Part shown: positions 55,386-64,000 of the stretch, in pieces
How positions within the stretch are numbered: position 1 is the first letter of the stretch
Layout: each line of letters opens with the position of its first letter
Source of the DNA: JAWVFM01 sp963823245
GTDB taxonomy: Bacteria; Actinomycetota; Thermoleophilia; Solirubrobacterales; 70-9
DNA length: 64,000 nucleotides
Reading direction: 5' to 3'
Assembly (NCBI GenBank): GCA_963823245.1
Contig: CAWGKQ010000008.1
Coordinates: forward strand, 496,001 to 560,000
Translations under genes and position numbers: made by a program
Notes under the pieces: model-generated
The model's input: only the letters and a program-made list of their open reading frames with translations
Told to the model about the DNA's origin: nothing
The model's database searches: none

Positions 55386-56005
55386 CGGTCGTGCGCCGCG
55401 CCGTACGCCAGCGCTCCCCCGAAGGCGATCATCCCGAGGCCGGCGAGCCCGTCCGCAGCGCGGACGACGCGCTCGCCCGCGGCTCGCCGCGCCACCGCCG
55501 TGGCCGTGGCGAGCGCGCTCACCCACGTGAGGCTGCCGGCGGCGACCCCGGCGACGAGGAGCACGGCTCCGCTCGCGGAGGCGGCGGCGCCCGCGGTGCT
55601 GGCCGCCGCGAAGATCGCCGCCCAGGAGACGATCGTCGCCGGGTTGGTCGCCGTGCCCGCAACCGAGGTCAGGAACGCCCGCCGTGGCGTCGCGACCTCG
55701 GCGGGCGCTTCGGCGCCGAGCCGCACGCGGAAGGCGCTGTAGAGGGTCCGGGCGCCGAGCACGACCAGGACGGCCGCACCCGCGAGCCCGAGTGCCACGC
55801 GCACCGGCTGCAGCTCGAGGAACGGCGCGGCGCCGGCGGCGCCGCACGCCGCGTAGAGGCCGTCGACGGCGGCGATGCCCGCGCCGATCGCGAGCCCGAG
55901 CCTCCAGCCGCCGCGCAACGTCGTCCGGATGAGCAAGAGCGACATCGGGCCGAGCTGCATCGCAACCACGAAGCCGAGGCCGAAGCCGATCGCGCCGGAG
56001 TCCAT
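55382..56005 (-). CDS. LysE-family exporter
   Basis: 207 residues, six membrane helices. N-terminal GFGLGFVVAMQLGPMSLLLI with the conserved Gly-Pro, FLTSVAGTATNPATIVSWAA in the middle (NP signature) and GLAGLGMIAFGGALAYGAAH at the end. Family members export amino acids such as lysine, threonine or homoserine lactones. Start ATG 56005, divergent from a lipoprotein gene. Confidence 0.88.
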   Translation of the reverse strand: MDSGAIGFGLGFVVAMQLGPMSLLLIRTTLRGGWRLGLAIGAGIAAVDGLYAACGAAGAAPFLELQPVRVALGLAGAAVLVVLGARTLYSAFRVRLGAEAPAEVATPRRAFLTSVAGTATNPATIVSWAAIFAAASTAGAAASASGAVLLVAGVAAGSLTWVSALATATAVARRAAGERVVRAADGLAGLGMIAFGGALAYGAAHDR

Positions 56006-56033
56006 TCGAGGAGTGTGCCAGGCGCGCGCGAGG

Positions 56034-56050
56034 CGGATTGAAACAATCCG
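56034..56050. promoter_or_regulatory. Palindrome between divergent genes
   Basis: CGGATTGAAACAATCCG, a perfect 7-bp inverted repeat with a 3-base centre, 28 bases upstream of the lysE start and 50 upstream of the lipoprotein gene. A related CGGATTA half-site occurs 30 bases further on. Probable operator for one or both genes. Confidence 0.45.
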
Positions 56051-56099
56051 ACGCGTCATCCGTACTCCGGATCGGATTATGGTCGTGCGCCGCCGAAAG

Positions 56100-56657
56100 A
56101 TGCGCCGGTTCGCCGTCATCGGCTTCACCGGGATCGCGCTTGCCGGTTGCGGTGGGAACTCAGGCGACTCGAAGGGCTTCGGCTGGCTGAGGCCCGCTCC
56201 CCCGCCGTCGAGCTGGCGCATCGCGCGCCTGCCCGATGGATCGGCGACGCTGGCCTATCCGCCGTCCTGGCACCGCACACGGTCGGACCCCGGCACCGTC
56301 ACCGCGGCGATCCGGTCGCCCGCGATCGGTTTCGCCGGCTACCTCAACGCGACGCCCCAGCAGGGGGCGGAAAGGTTCGGGAACTGGGCCGACTTCCGCG
56401 TCGAGCACAACGCGGATGAGGGCGATCGACGGATCAGGACTCTGGCGTCGGCGCAGCACCTTCGCTTCCGCGATGGGTCGATTGGTTCCTGCGTCATCGA
56501 TCAGTACGACACGGAGAGCGGCCATCGCTACCGGGAGATCGCCTGCCTGGTGGGGAGCGCGAGCGCCACGACCGTGGTCGTGGGCGCTGCGCCGCCGTCG
56601 GCCTGGGACCGCCAGGGACCCGCGCTCGAGCGGGCGATTTCGGCCTTTTCGACCTAG
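56100..56657 (+). CDS. Lipoprotein of unknown function
   Basis: 185 residues. Signal peptide with lipobox: MRRFAVIGFTGIALAGCGGN, Cys as the lipidation site. The mature part (WRIARLPDGSATLAYPPSWH, RTLASAQHLRFRDGSIGSCV, YREIACLVGSASATTVVVGA) looks like a DUF1795/PsbP-type fold that often accompanies envelope genes. An ATG at 56079 would add seven residues. Begins the group that includes SCO and ResA. Confidence 0.7.
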   Translation: MRRFAVIGFTGIALAGCGGNSGDSKGFGWLRPAPPPSSWRIARLPDGSATLAYPPSWHRTRSDPGTVTAAIRSPAIGFAGYLNATPQQGAERFGNWADFRVEHNADEGDRRIRTLASAQHLRFRDGSIGSCVIDQYDTESGHRYREIACLVGSASATTVVVGAAPPSAWDRQGPALERAISAFST

Positions 56658-56696
56658 GCTTTGAACCCGCGCCCGCCCACCGCCGTATTCAAGAGC

Positions 56697-56906
56697 ATGA
56701 GCGCACTCAAGACCAGAACCGCAAGAATCGCCGCCGTAATCGTGTGCGTTCTCGCCGCCGCAGCGTTGATCGTGGCCTCGGTTGGCGCCGGCTCCGCGCC
56801 GGCAAGCCAGCCGCTTCATCGTCATCACTGCATCCCGCAGCACAATCGCGGGGACCACGACCTCGACAACCGGGGTGGTCCCAGCGACGGTGACGGCTGC
56901 AGGTAG
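56697..56906 (+). CDS. Small secreted His-rich peptide
   Basis: 69 residues. Hydrophobic N-terminal segment (TARIAAVIVCVLAAAALIVA) followed by HRHHCIPQHNRGDHDLDNRG. The mature part has five His in a short stretch with one Cys before it, suggesting metal binding; its position just before a copper chaperone gene makes copper a reasonable guess. ATG 56697; a TTG 36 bases upstream is in frame. Confidence 0.45.
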   Translation: MSALKTRTARIAAVIVCVLAAAALIVASVGAGSAPASQPLHRHHCIPQHNRGDHDLDNRGGPSDGDGCR

Positions 56907-56953
56907 CGTCGAGATCACGCCTCTTTACACTCGATTCAGGGACCACGCGTGTA

Positions 56954-57583
56954 ATGGGCGCATCGATGCTACGCGGACGAGCACTCATGGGCGGGGCGGC
57001 GGCCGTCGTCGCGATCGCGCTCGCCTCGTGCGGCGGGTCGAGCGGAGGCGGTGACCCCGCCAAGCCCGACTTCGCGGGAGGCATCGCAACGCCGCAGATC
57101 GCGGCGCCGCCCCTGAAGCTCGACGACTCACTCGGCCAGCCGGTCAACATCGACGACTACCGGGGCAAGGCCGTGCTCGTGACCTTTCTCTACACGCATT
57201 GCCCCGACGTCTGCCCGCTCATCGTCGGACACCTGCACGCCGCGCTCGGCAAGCTCGGCGCCGATGCCGGCAAGCTCCAGATCATCACCGTCTCCGTCGA
57301 CCCGAAGGGCGACACGCCGCAGACCGTGAAGAAGTTCCTCGCCGCTCACCAGATGACGGGGAAGATGAAGTACCTCATCGGCTCGCGGCCGCAGCTGGAG
57401 AGCACCTGGAGGGCGTGGCACATCAGGGCCGCCTCGACGCCCACGAAGAACGACCCCGACGCCGTGGAGCACTCGGCGCTGATCTACGGCATCAACGGCT
57501 CCGGCAAGATCACGACGATTTACCCGGCGAATTTCAAGCCGCAGATGATTGTCCACGACGTGCCGCTGCTCGCCTCCGAGTAG
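56954..57583 (+). CDS. SCO1/SenC-family copper chaperone lipoprotein
   Basis: 209 residues; delivers copper to the CuA site of cytochrome c oxidase. Lipobox ALASCGG. Thioredoxin-like core with the CxxxC motif in YTHCPDVCPLIVGHLHAALG, the distal copper His in DAVEHSALIYGING, and ITVSVDPKGDTPQTV. The final residues overlap the frame of the ResA-like gene, indicating co-transcription. Confidence 0.93.
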   Translation: MGASMLRGRALMGGAAAVVAIALASCGGSSGGGDPAKPDFAGGIATPQIAAPPLKLDDSLGQPVNIDDYRGKAVLVTFLYTHCPDVCPLIVGHLHAALGKLGADAGKLQIITVSVDPKGDTPQTVKKFLAAHQMTGKMKYLIGSRPQLESTWRAWHIRAASTPTKNDPDAVEHSALIYGINGSGKITTIYPANFKPQMIVHDVPLLASE

Positions 57584-58080
57584 CCATCGGCCGTCGAGGT
57601 GTCATAGCGGCCGTCGCCGTCCTCGCGGTCGGCGGGGTGGTCGCCGCCGAGCTCCTCAGCGGCGGCGCCAGCGAGGGCCGCGCGGCTCCCGCGCTCCCGC
57701 GCGCGGCCCTCGCCGGCAAGCCCGTGACCCTGGCGGAGCTTCGGGGCCACCCCGCCGCCATCAACTTCTTCGCGAGCTGGTGCGAGCCCTGCAAGAAGGA
57801 GGCCCCGAACCTCGAGGCGCTCTCGCGGAGACTGCCGAATGGGGCACATCTCGTCGGCGTGGCCTGGAACGACGGCCGCAGCGCCGCGCGCGACTTCGTC
57901 CACCACTACGGGTGGCGCTTTCCGACGCTCTTCGACACGAACGGCTCCTCCGGCGACGACTACGGGATCCAGGGCCTCCCCACCACCTTCATCGTCGGCT
58001 CCGACGGGCGCATCGAGGACGTGCTTCGCGGGCCGCAGGAGGCCGGAACGGTCCGCCGCGAGCTTGCGCAGGCCGGCTAG
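57580..58080 (+). CDS. ResA/TlpA-like membrane thiol-disulfide oxidoreductase
   Basis: About 165 residues. N-terminal anchor GVIAAVAVLAVGGVVAAELL, then a thioredoxin fold with FFASWCEPCKKEAPNLEALS (WCxxC) and the cis-Pro loop YGIQGLPTTFIVGSDG. Keeps apocytochrome c or the CuA site reduced, in line with the neighbouring SCO gene. No normal start codon precedes VAIGRRGVIAA; the GTA at 57580, overlapping the SCO stop, marks the earliest plausible point, and an indel may have altered the true start. Confidence 0.85.
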   Translation, partial: VAIGRRGVIAAVAVLAVGGVVAAELLSGGASEGRAAPALPRAALAGKPVTLAELRGHPAAINFFASWCEPCKKEAPNLEALSRRLPNGAHLVGVAWNDGRSAARDFVHHYGWRFPTLFDTNGSSGDDYGIQGLPTTFIVGSDGRIEDVLRGPQEAGTVRRELAQAG

Positions 58081-58126
58081 CCGGGCTCACTCCGCTCACG
58101 CAGCGAGGGGAGGGTCGCCGAAGCCG

Positions 58127-58420
58127 CTATCCCGCCTCCCCCGGGCCCCCTGACCGGCGAATGCGCTGCCACAGCGACGGCGGGCGCGGTTGTGTCGCGG
58201 CCCACTCCTCTCGCGTCAACAGTCCCCCCGCGGCACGCTCGGCGCGGACGCACTCCGTATGCGCGTGGCGGCGGCGGGTCGCGTCGCCCTCTGGCGCGAT
58301 CAGCACGTGGTCGGTCGCCGATAGGAGGCGCCGGCCACAGAACGGGCAGCGGTACGTGGCCGGCTTGCGGTTGCGCGCCGGGCGAAGCAGCCACCAACGC
58401 GCCGGGGGTTGCGCTGCCAC
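58127..58420 (-). CDS. Small zinc-ribbon-like protein
   Basis: 97 residues from a GTG start. RKPATYRCPFCGRRLLSATD has a CxxC knuckle and HAHTECVRAERAAGG gives a His and Cys that could complete the site. The tail is basic and Pro-rich. Family not identified, but similar small Cys4-type proteins are frequent in actinobacteria. Lies 5 bases beyond the serine hydrolase stop on the same strand. Confidence 0.6.
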   Translation of the reverse strand: MAAQPPARWWLLRPARNRKPATYRCPFCGRRLLSATDHVLIAPEGDATRRRHAHTECVRAERAAGGLLTREEWAATQPRPPSLWQRIRRSGGPGEAG

Positions 58421-58425
58421 GTGCC

Positions 58426-59770
58426 TCAGGTCGTGGCCGGGAAGGCGAGCGCGGACGCGGTGGTCCGCGGGGCCTCGGAGCCGATTCGGCGCGTGACTCC
58501 CCAGAGGCTGGGGAGCTCCGGGTAGAGCACGGGCTTGCCGCTTGTGATCAGGCCGGCCGAGATGCCGCGCTCGGGGTCGGCCCACCCGAGGATGTTCGTG
58601 AACCCGAGGTGGCCGAAGGCGAGCTCCGTATTGGGCCCGTAGAGGCTGAGGAGCCTTGCACCGAGGATGTACCCGAGGCCGTATCGGGCCGGGAAGCCGA
58701 GCGTGAAGTCCACCTCGCGGTAGGACTGCTCGGTCAGGGCCCTGCGGATCGTCCGCGGCTGGAGCACCCGCACGCCGTCGAGCTCGCCCCCGCAGCGCAG
58801 CAGCTCGTAGAAGCGCGACAGCTCGTTGGCCGTCGTCACCGTGTTCGCGGCCGGGATGATCGCGGTGAGGAACCGGGGATCATTCGACAGCCGCGTGATC
58901 TCGTCCGGCGGCCGTCCCAGAGCGCGCTCGAGGAGGGTCGAGAGCGGCGGCACCACCGGCGCGCCGGTGGGATAGGCGAGCGCCACCTCCGGCACGTCCT
59001 CCGGCGCGACGCCGAAGTTGGTCCACCGGAACCCGAGCGGCTCGAGGGCCTTTTCCGCGAGCACCGTGCGGATGTCCTTGCCGGTCACGCGCTTGACGAT
59101 CTCGCCGACGATGAAGCCGCCCGAGATCGCGTGGTAGGCGAGCATCTTCCCCGGGCGGCCTGCCGGCTCGGCGTCGCAGATCGCCTCGGCAGATGTAGTC
59201 GGGGTCGCTCGCGTTCTCGAGGTCGAGGGCGTCCCTTGGGAGGTTGGCCACGCCCGCGCGATGCGAGAGGACGTGAGCGATCGTGATCACGTCCTTGCCG
59301 TGGCTGCCGTACTCCGGGATGTACTCGGCCACGCGATCGGCGAGGTGGATCGCCCCCTCCTCGTCGAGGATGTGGGCGACCGTCGCGGCAATCGCCTTCG
59401 AGGCCGAGTAGATGACGAACGGGGTGGCCGGGGTGGCGGGCACCCGCTCGGCGTCGTCGCTATCCCCCGGCCCGTTGCCTCGCGCGTGGCCGACCGCTCG
59501 GTCGAGGACCACGACGCCCTCACGGCGGAGGCAGAGCGCGATCGCCGGGTGCACCCCGCTGCGATAGAGCCGCTCGACCGAGGACCAGACCGCCTCGACG
59601 CCATCGCGAGTCATGCCGCCCTCGGCCGGATCGGCCTCCACCCCCACCGTCGTGAGCGGCTCGAGGTCCTTCGGCACATCGATCCGCCGCAGCGGGTCCG
59701 GGATCAGCGGCAGCTTGGGGATTCCGAGCCTTGGCACGGTCCGGCACGGTACCTGCTGGTTGATTGACAA
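58426..59770 (-). CDS. Serine hydrolase, class C beta-lactamase family (frameshifted)
   Basis: About 447 residues. The SxxK active site is in FVIYSASKAIAATVAHILDE; the second motif is in AYHAISGGFIVGEIVKRVTG (YxN-like, Tyr present), and GHLGFTNILGWADPERG supplies the third box. One frame break near 59185, between DPDYICR and CDAEPAGRPGKML, joins two halves of normal sequence. No signal peptide is evident, so it is probably a cytoplasmic esterase or D-aminopeptidase rather than a lactamase. Divergent from the kinase gene, only 26 bases away. Confidence 0.85.
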
Positions 59771-59796
59771 ACGGCAGACGGGGTAGCCGGTCCCGG

Positions 59797-61313
59797 ATGA
59801 AGGCGAACGGGGGCTCGCCGGTCGTCGCGGGGCGCTACAACCTCCGCGAGCGAATCGGCACCGGCGGCACGGCGACCGTGCTGCTGGCCGAGGATCGCGT
59901 GCTACGCCGCCGCGTGGCCGTGAAGCGCCTGCGCCAGGGCGGCTCGGAAGAGCAGCGCAAGCGGATCGTTCGCGAGGCGCGGCTCGGCGCAGCCCTCAGC
60001 CATCCCGGCCTGGCGACGATCTTCGACGTCATCGACATCGAGGACGACACCCTGGTCATTATGGAGTACGTCGAGGGCCGGCCGCTCTCGGAGCTGATCG
60101 GCGACGAGGGCCTCGAGCCCGAGCGGGTGGTCGAGGTCCTTCGGCCGGTCGCCGCCGCCCTCGACCATGCGCATGGCTACGGGGTCGTGCACCGCGACGT
60201 CAAGCCGTCGAACATCCTCATCGCTGACGACGGCACCGTCAAGCTCGTCGACCTCGGCGCCGCAACGGCGCCGCAGGCGACCCGGATAACCGCCGAGAAC
60301 AACGTGGTCGGCACGCTCGCCTACCTCGCACCGGAGCGGCTGAATGGCGGCGATCGAAGCGGCCCCGAGGCCGACGTCTATTCGCTCGGGGCGACGGCGT
60401 TCGAGGCGCTGACGGGCGCGCCGCCGGTCGCGGCAGCCACGGTGGCGGAGGCCGTGGCCGAGACCGCGCGCGGCACCGCGCCGGACATCCGCGATCGCTG
60501 GCCCGAGGCCACGCCGGACTTGCCCGCACGCTTCAGCGGGCGATGGACCCGAACCCAAGCCGCCGCCAGCCGACCGCGGCACAGCTCGTTGCCGACATCG
60601 AGGCGACGCAGGTCGAGCCGGAGCGCCCCGCAACCGAGACAATGCCGCTGGCCGGCGAGCGCACCCCCTGGATCGCCGTCGCCGCCCTCATCGCCGTCGC
60701 CGTCGCGACGGTGCTCGCGATCGCCCTCGCGGGTGGTGGCGGAAGCTCGCCGTCAGGCACGTCCGCGAGCTCCCGCGGCGGTGGCGGCGCCCACCACAAC
60801 GGCGCCCGCGCCGCTCAGCCTCCGACTCACCACTCGCCGGCCACCGCGGGCAGCGTTGCGACGACCACGAGCCCCGCGTCATCGGCTCGGAGCGCGCCAG
60901 CGACCGGGGCGGCGCTCGGCGCCCAGCTCAACGACCAGGGGTACGCGCTGGTCCAAAGCGGCGACTACGCCGACGCCGTGCCGGTTCTGCGGCGCGCCGT
61001 GGCCGCCTTCCCGCCGGGCACGAGCGACATCCGCTACGCCTACGCGCTCTTCAACCTCGGCCACGCCCTTCGCATGGCGGGCGACCCCGCGGCGGCGATC
61101 CCCATCCTCGAGCAGCGACTTCGGATTCCCGACCAGACCGACGTCGTGCAACACGAGCTCGACGCGGCGCGGGCCGCGCTCGCCGCTCCGGCGCCGGGAA
61201 AGCCGGAGCCGGCCAAGCCCCCCAAGCCTCGTGAGCACCTGCCGCCCGGCCTCGAGGGCAAGCCCAAGCACGGGCCGCCGGGGCAGGGCAAGAAGGACGA
61301 GGAGGGAGGCTGA
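59797..61313 (+). CDS. Receptor-type Ser/Thr protein kinase with extracellular TPR (frameshifted)
   Basis: About 505 residues. Hanks-type kinase: Gly loop RIGTGGTATVLLAEDRV, VAVKRLRQ, catalytic GVVHRDVKPSNILIA, DLG in place of DFG, and the APE motif TLAYLAPERLNGG. A break near 60535 separates it from LQRAMDPNPSRRQPTAAQLV, the end of the kinase domain. A single membrane helix (WIAVAALIAVAVATVLAIAL), a Ser/Thr/Pro linker, two TPR-like repeats (NDQGYALVQSGDYADAVPVL) and a Lys/Pro-rich tail follow. PASTA domains are absent; the TPRs are likely the sensor. Confidence 0.88.
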
Positions 61314-61319
61314 CCGGGC

Positions 61320-61793
61320 CTAGAGGAACGGCTTGATCGTCATGTCGAAGACGGCCAAGACGAGGAACACGGCTTCAATCCTCGCGATCATGAAGATCCG
61401 GCGGACCCGGGCCTGAACCTCGGGCGATTCGATGCCCTTCTCCTCGGTGAGCTGGGCGACCCGCCCCGACTCCGGCCCGACGAAGAGCGAACCGGTCAGC
61501 GCCGAGCCCGCCCAAACGGCGAGGCCGAAGATGACCCAGAAGTCGTAGTTCCAATCGCCCTCGTGGATCAGCAGGAACCCGAAGACCACGAGGAGCAGCG
61601 AGGAGGGCATGAAAACCCTCCTGCCCAGCCACTCCGTGTCGGCGGAGAAGGTGGCAACCCGATGCGGGTCGTTGGTCGCGCGGGCCCGAATGCCGTAGAC
61701 CTGAGCGGCGACAGCGCCGCCGACCCACACGACCGCGAGGAAGATGTGGATGGCCAGGTACCAGTTGTAGGCGTCGGAGCCGATGACCGCCAT
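61320..61793 (-). CDS. DUF2269-like integral membrane protein
   Basis: 157 residues with four membrane helices: LAIHIFLAVVWVGGAVAAQV, SSLLLVVFGFLLIHEGDWNY, DFWVIFGLAVWAGSALTGSL and IEAVFLVLAVFDMTIKPFL. The HIFxAVxWVGG start is typical of DUF2269/CopD-like proteins. Function unknown. Convergent with the kinase, 6 bases between stops. Confidence 0.78.
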   Translation of the reverse strand: MAVIGSDAYNWYLAIHIFLAVVWVGGAVAAQVYGIRARATNDPHRVATFSADTEWLGRRVFMPSSLLLVVFGFLLIHEGDWNYDFWVIFGLAVWAGSALTGSLFVGPESGRVAQLTEEKGIESPEVQARVRRIFMIARIEAVFLVLAVFDMTIKPFL

Positions 61794-61828
61794 CGCGCGG
61801 CTTTCTATCAGGACGCACCGACGCGACG

Positions 61829-62584
61829 CTACATCCGGCCGGCCTCGAGGAGGCGGCGCAGGAATCGCTGCGTCTCCGGCTGCGTGGGCGCCGCGAGCAC
61901 CTGCTCCGGCGGGCCCTGCTCGGCGATGCCGCCCTCGTGGAGGAAGGCCACGGTGTCGGCGACCTCGCGCGCGAAGCTCATCTCGTGCGTCGCCAACAGC
62001 ATCGTCATACCCGCCCCCTTCAGCTCCCGAATCGCCTCGAGCACCTCGCCCACGAGCTCGGGGTCGAGCGCGCTCGTGACCTCGTCGAGGAGCAGCGCGC
62101 GCGGCCGCCCGGCGATCGCGCGGGCGATCGCGACCCGCTGCTGCTGGCCACCGGAGAGATCGTCGGGACGGTCGTCCTCGCGACCGGCGAGGCCGAACCG
62201 GCGCAGGAGCTCGCGGCCGCGCTCGTCCGCCTCGGCCTTCGACACACCAAGCGCGCGGACCGAGCCGAGGACGACGTTCTGGAGCGCGGTCAGGTGCGGG
62301 AAGAGGTTGTAGGCCTGGAAGACGAGACCGAGCCGCCGCCTCACCGGGACGGGCTCGACCGACGGGTCGGTGATCACGTCGCCGTCGAGGAAGATGTCGC
62401 CGTCGTCGATCTCCTCGAGTAGGTCGACGCAGCGCAGCAGCGTCGACTTGCCCGACCCCGAGGCGCCGATCAACGCCACCGCCTGGTGCTCGCGGACATC
62501 GAGGTCCACGCCCGTCAACACGTCTCGGTCACCGAACGCCTTCGTGACGCCGCGGATCTCGATGACCGGAGCCGCACTGCTCAT
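61829..62584 (-). CDS. Polar amino-acid ABC transporter, ATP-binding subunit
   Basis: 251 residues. Walker A ALIGASGSGKSTLLRCVDLL, Q-loop FQAYNLFPHLTALQNV, signature DLSGGQQQRVAIARAIA, Walker B ALLLDEVTSALDPELVGEVL and H-loop LLATHEMSFAREVAD. The sequence is typical of the GlnQ/HisP group. Overlaps the permease by 4 bases (ATGA) and is last in the operon SBP-permease-ATPase. Confidence 0.95.
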   Translation of the reverse strand: MSSAAPVIEIRGVTKAFGDRDVLTGVDLDVREHQAVALIGASGSGKSTLLRCVDLLEEIDDGDIFLDGDVITDPSVEPVPVRRRLGLVFQAYNLFPHLTALQNVVLGSVRALGVSKAEADERGRELLRRFGLAGREDDRPDDLSGGQQQRVAIARAIAGRPRALLLDEVTSALDPELVGEVLEAIRELKGAGMTMLLATHEMSFAREVADTVAFLHEGGIAEQGPPEQVLAAPTQPETQRFLRRLLEAGRM

Positions 62585-63429
62585 CCGATCGTCACGCCGC
62601 CGAGCCCGTAGCGGTCGAGGAGCCGCGCGAGCGGCACCGTAACGGCGATGTAGAGCAGGGCTGCCGCGAGCAGCGGCGTGTAGTTGAACGTCTGCGCGGT
62701 GATCTCCTGGGCCGTCTCGAACGCCTCGCCGACACCGAGGAGCGAGACGAGCGCCACGTCCTTCTGGAGCGCGATGAAGTCGTTGAGGAGCGGCGGGCCA
62801 ACGCGCCGAACGGCTTGCGGCAGGATCACGCGGCCGAGGGCCTGGCCCTCGGTGAGCCCGATCGCGAGCGCGGCGTCGCGCTGGCCGCGGTGCACGGAGT
62901 TGATCCCGGCCCGGTAGACCTCGGCGACATAGGCGGCGTAGGAGAAGGTCAGCGCGATGCCGCCGAGGACGATCGGGTCCGTCGGCAGACCGCTCAGCTG
63001 AAGCGCCGGAATTCCGAAGCCGACGAGGTAGACGAGGAGGATCGTCGGGATCCCGCGGAAGAGGTCGGTGTAGACGGTTGCGATCAGGCGCACCGGGAAG
63101 AAGGCCGGCGATCGGCTCGTGCGCACGAGCGCAACCACCAGCCCAAGGACCAGGACGCAGAGCTCGACGATCACGAAGAGCTTGACGTCGAGCCAGAAGC
63201 CGTCGAGCACCGCCGGAAAAGCGTCCTTGAAGGCCGACCAGCTGAAGAAGGTGTCGCGAACGCTGGACCAGCCCGGGCTCGTCAGGACCAGCGCCGCGAG
63301 GCCACCGAGCACGAGGAGCGTCGAGATCGCGGCGACCGCGATGGCTCGGCGCGCCCGTTGCCGCTTGGCCGCCGCGCGCGCGGCGCGGCGGTCGACCGTG
63401 GCCTCGGCAGCGCTCACCGCCGCGACCAT
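62581..63429 (-). CDS. Polar amino-acid ABC transporter, permease
   Basis: 282 residues. A basic Ala-rich cytoplasmic N-terminus is followed by about six membrane helices (IAVAAISTLLVLGGLAALVL, LFVIVELCVLVLGLVVALVR). The typical GlnP segment LFRGIPTILLVYLVGFGIPA and the ATPase-coupling loop EVYRAGINSVHRGQRDAALA are present, the latter the HisMQ-type EAA variant. Forms the translocation pore with the adjacent ATPase. Confidence 0.94.
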   Translation of the reverse strand: MVAAVSAAEATVDRRAARAAAKRQRARRAIAVAAISTLLVLGGLAALVLTSPGWSSVRDTFFSWSAFKDAFPAVLDGFWLDVKLFVIVELCVLVLGLVVALVRTSRSPAFFPVRLIATVYTDLFRGIPTILLVYLVGFGIPALQLSGLPTDPIVLGGIALTFSYAAYVAEVYRAGINSVHRGQRDAALAIGLTEGQALGRVILPQAVRRVGPPLLNDFIALQKDVALVSLLGVGEAFETAQEITAQTFNYTPLLAAALLYIAVTVPLARLLDRYGLGGVTIG

Positions 63430-63472
63430 GACGCCCGCGGCGGACGGCTAGAGGCCGGCGGGTCGGCGTCCT

Positions 63473-63538
63473 CTTGGCGCCTTATGGGTGCGTACCACCC
63501 ACAAAGCGACAAGCGCGTGATTTTCGCCGCTCAGCCTT
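63473..63538 (-). repeat. Unit C palindromic repeat inside the ABC transporter operon
   Basis: The 41-bp unit C (63473-63513) lies between the binding-protein stop and the permease start. On the minus strand it is preceded by GAGCGGCGAAAATCACGCG, resembling the sequence before the second copy at 37198-37223. The folded RNA has TTGTCGC/GCGCCAA and TGGGTG/CACCCA arms. Confidence 0.75.
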
Positions 63539-63544
63539 GGGCGG

Positions 63545-64000
63545 CTAGCGCAGAAGCGGCGCGTTGGCGGCCTGGCTCATCCACTGATCGGTGATCCGCT
63601 TCAGGTCGCCGTTGAGATGGAGCTTGTCGATCGCGCCGTTGACGCAGCTCGTGAGCGTTGAGTCCTTGGCCAGCACCGCGCCCCACTTGTCGCCGCCCGG
63701 GGCCGGGAACTGGCCCACGATCGTCGCCTCCGGGACCTGCGCGGCGGTGAGGTAGAGCGCCGTCGGCAGGTCGACCACGACGGCGTCGACCTGCTTCGTC
63801 TTGAGCGCGCTCACGACGTCGTTCGAGGTCTGGAAGACCCGTGGCTCGGTGCTCGGCTGGATCTCGGCGTTGACGGCGTCGAGGCTCGTCGTCCCTATTT
63901 GGACACCGATCGTGGAGCCCTTGAGGTCGGAAAGGCTCGTCGCCTTGGCCGCGTCCGTGCCGGGAAGCGCGACGACCGCCTGGTTCGCCTCGTAGTAGGA
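63545..64000 (-). CDS. Amino-acid ABC transporter substrate-binding protein (partial)
   Basis: The C-terminal 151 residues; the N-terminus lies beyond the window. Type II periplasmic-binding fold: LSDLKGSTIGVQIGTTSLDA, VSALKTKQVDAVVVDLPTAL, LAKDSTLTSCVNGAIDKLHL, and NGDLKRITDQWMSQAANAPL. Captures polar amino acids outside the membrane for the downstream permease. The open frame continues to the window edge without a start codon being needed inside. Confidence 0.9.
   Translation of the reverse strand, partial: SYYEANQAVVALPGTDAAKATSLSDLKGSTIGVQIGTTSLDAVNAEIQPSTEPRVFQTSNDVVSALKTKQVDAVVVDLPTALYLTAAQVPEATIVGQFPAPGGDKWGAVLAKDSTLTSCVNGAIDKLHLNGDLKRITDQWMSQAANAPLLR

Overview
The window is GC-rich and gene-dense. 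Gene content (class III nucleotide cyclases fused to regulator or AAA/TPR modules, MoxR-DUF58-transglutaminase operon, tilS-hpt-ftsH-fol-coaX-dus-greA-lysS series, many GTG/TTG starts, ATGA overlaps) points to a high-GC actinobacterium, most likely of the Thermoleophilia/Solirubrobacterales type. That placement is inference. No tRNA, rRNA, CRISPR array or complete insertion sequence was seen.

Layout. 1-12.2 kb: a minus-strand housekeeping run (nucleotide cyclase with MerR-type HTH, tilS, hpt, ftsH, folP, folB, folK, coaX, dus, greA, lysS and the start of a further gene). It is interrupted between folB and folP by a plus-strand TetR gene and a truncated SnoaL-like gene. 12.4-15.6 kb: SCP2-like protein, acyltransferase, epimerase and two small coiled-coil proteins. 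15.9-19.9 kb: a very large secreted lytic transglycosylase/M23-like protein with a Pro-Thr-Gly repeat, then an unknown gene. 19.9-26.1 kb: HAD phosphatase, sirtuin, a 3-hydroxyacyl-CoA dehydrogenase/enoyl-CoA hydratase fusion, PadR with an SRPBCC protein, and an acyl-CoA dehydrogenase with a palindromic operator, i.e. fatty-acid oxidation. 26.2-30.5 kb: small hypotheticals, a cupin, GNAT, a bcp peroxiredoxin gene split by an 897-bp insertion, and a Ca2+/H+ exchanger. 30.6-37.2 kb: lipoprotein, a giant cyclase-ATPase-TPR regulator, ferritin-like protein, hydrolase, DUF2203. 37.2-42.1 kb: intergenic repeat block, threonine dehydratase, M32 carboxypeptidase, MerR, DUF2127. 42.2-45.9 kb: sugar aminotransferase, epimerase and glycosyltransferase genes. 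46.1-52 kb: EamA transporter and the MoxR/DUF58/transglutaminase/SixA operon. 52-61.3 kb: PucR regulator, desaturase, MBL hydrolase, LysE exporter, SCO1/ResA redox pair, serine hydrolase, Ser/Thr kinase. 61.3-64 kb: a DUF2269 protein and a polar amino-acid ABC transporter.

The most interesting structures are (i) the bcp insertion. It is bounded by a 17-bp direct repeat, has a third, imperfect copy inside, and so looks like two tandem cassettes each carrying one small gene and no integrase. (ii) A family of mosaic palindromic intergenic repeats: a 41-bp unit present three times, with two associated units in different orders, one copy lying inside the ABC transporter operon. (iii) Unusually many single-base frameshifts in otherwise intact conserved genes. 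Where they could be aligned by eye most are one extra base, often in a G/C run, which suggests an indel-prone assembly rather than pseudogenes. Many coordinates below therefore span frameshifted genes.
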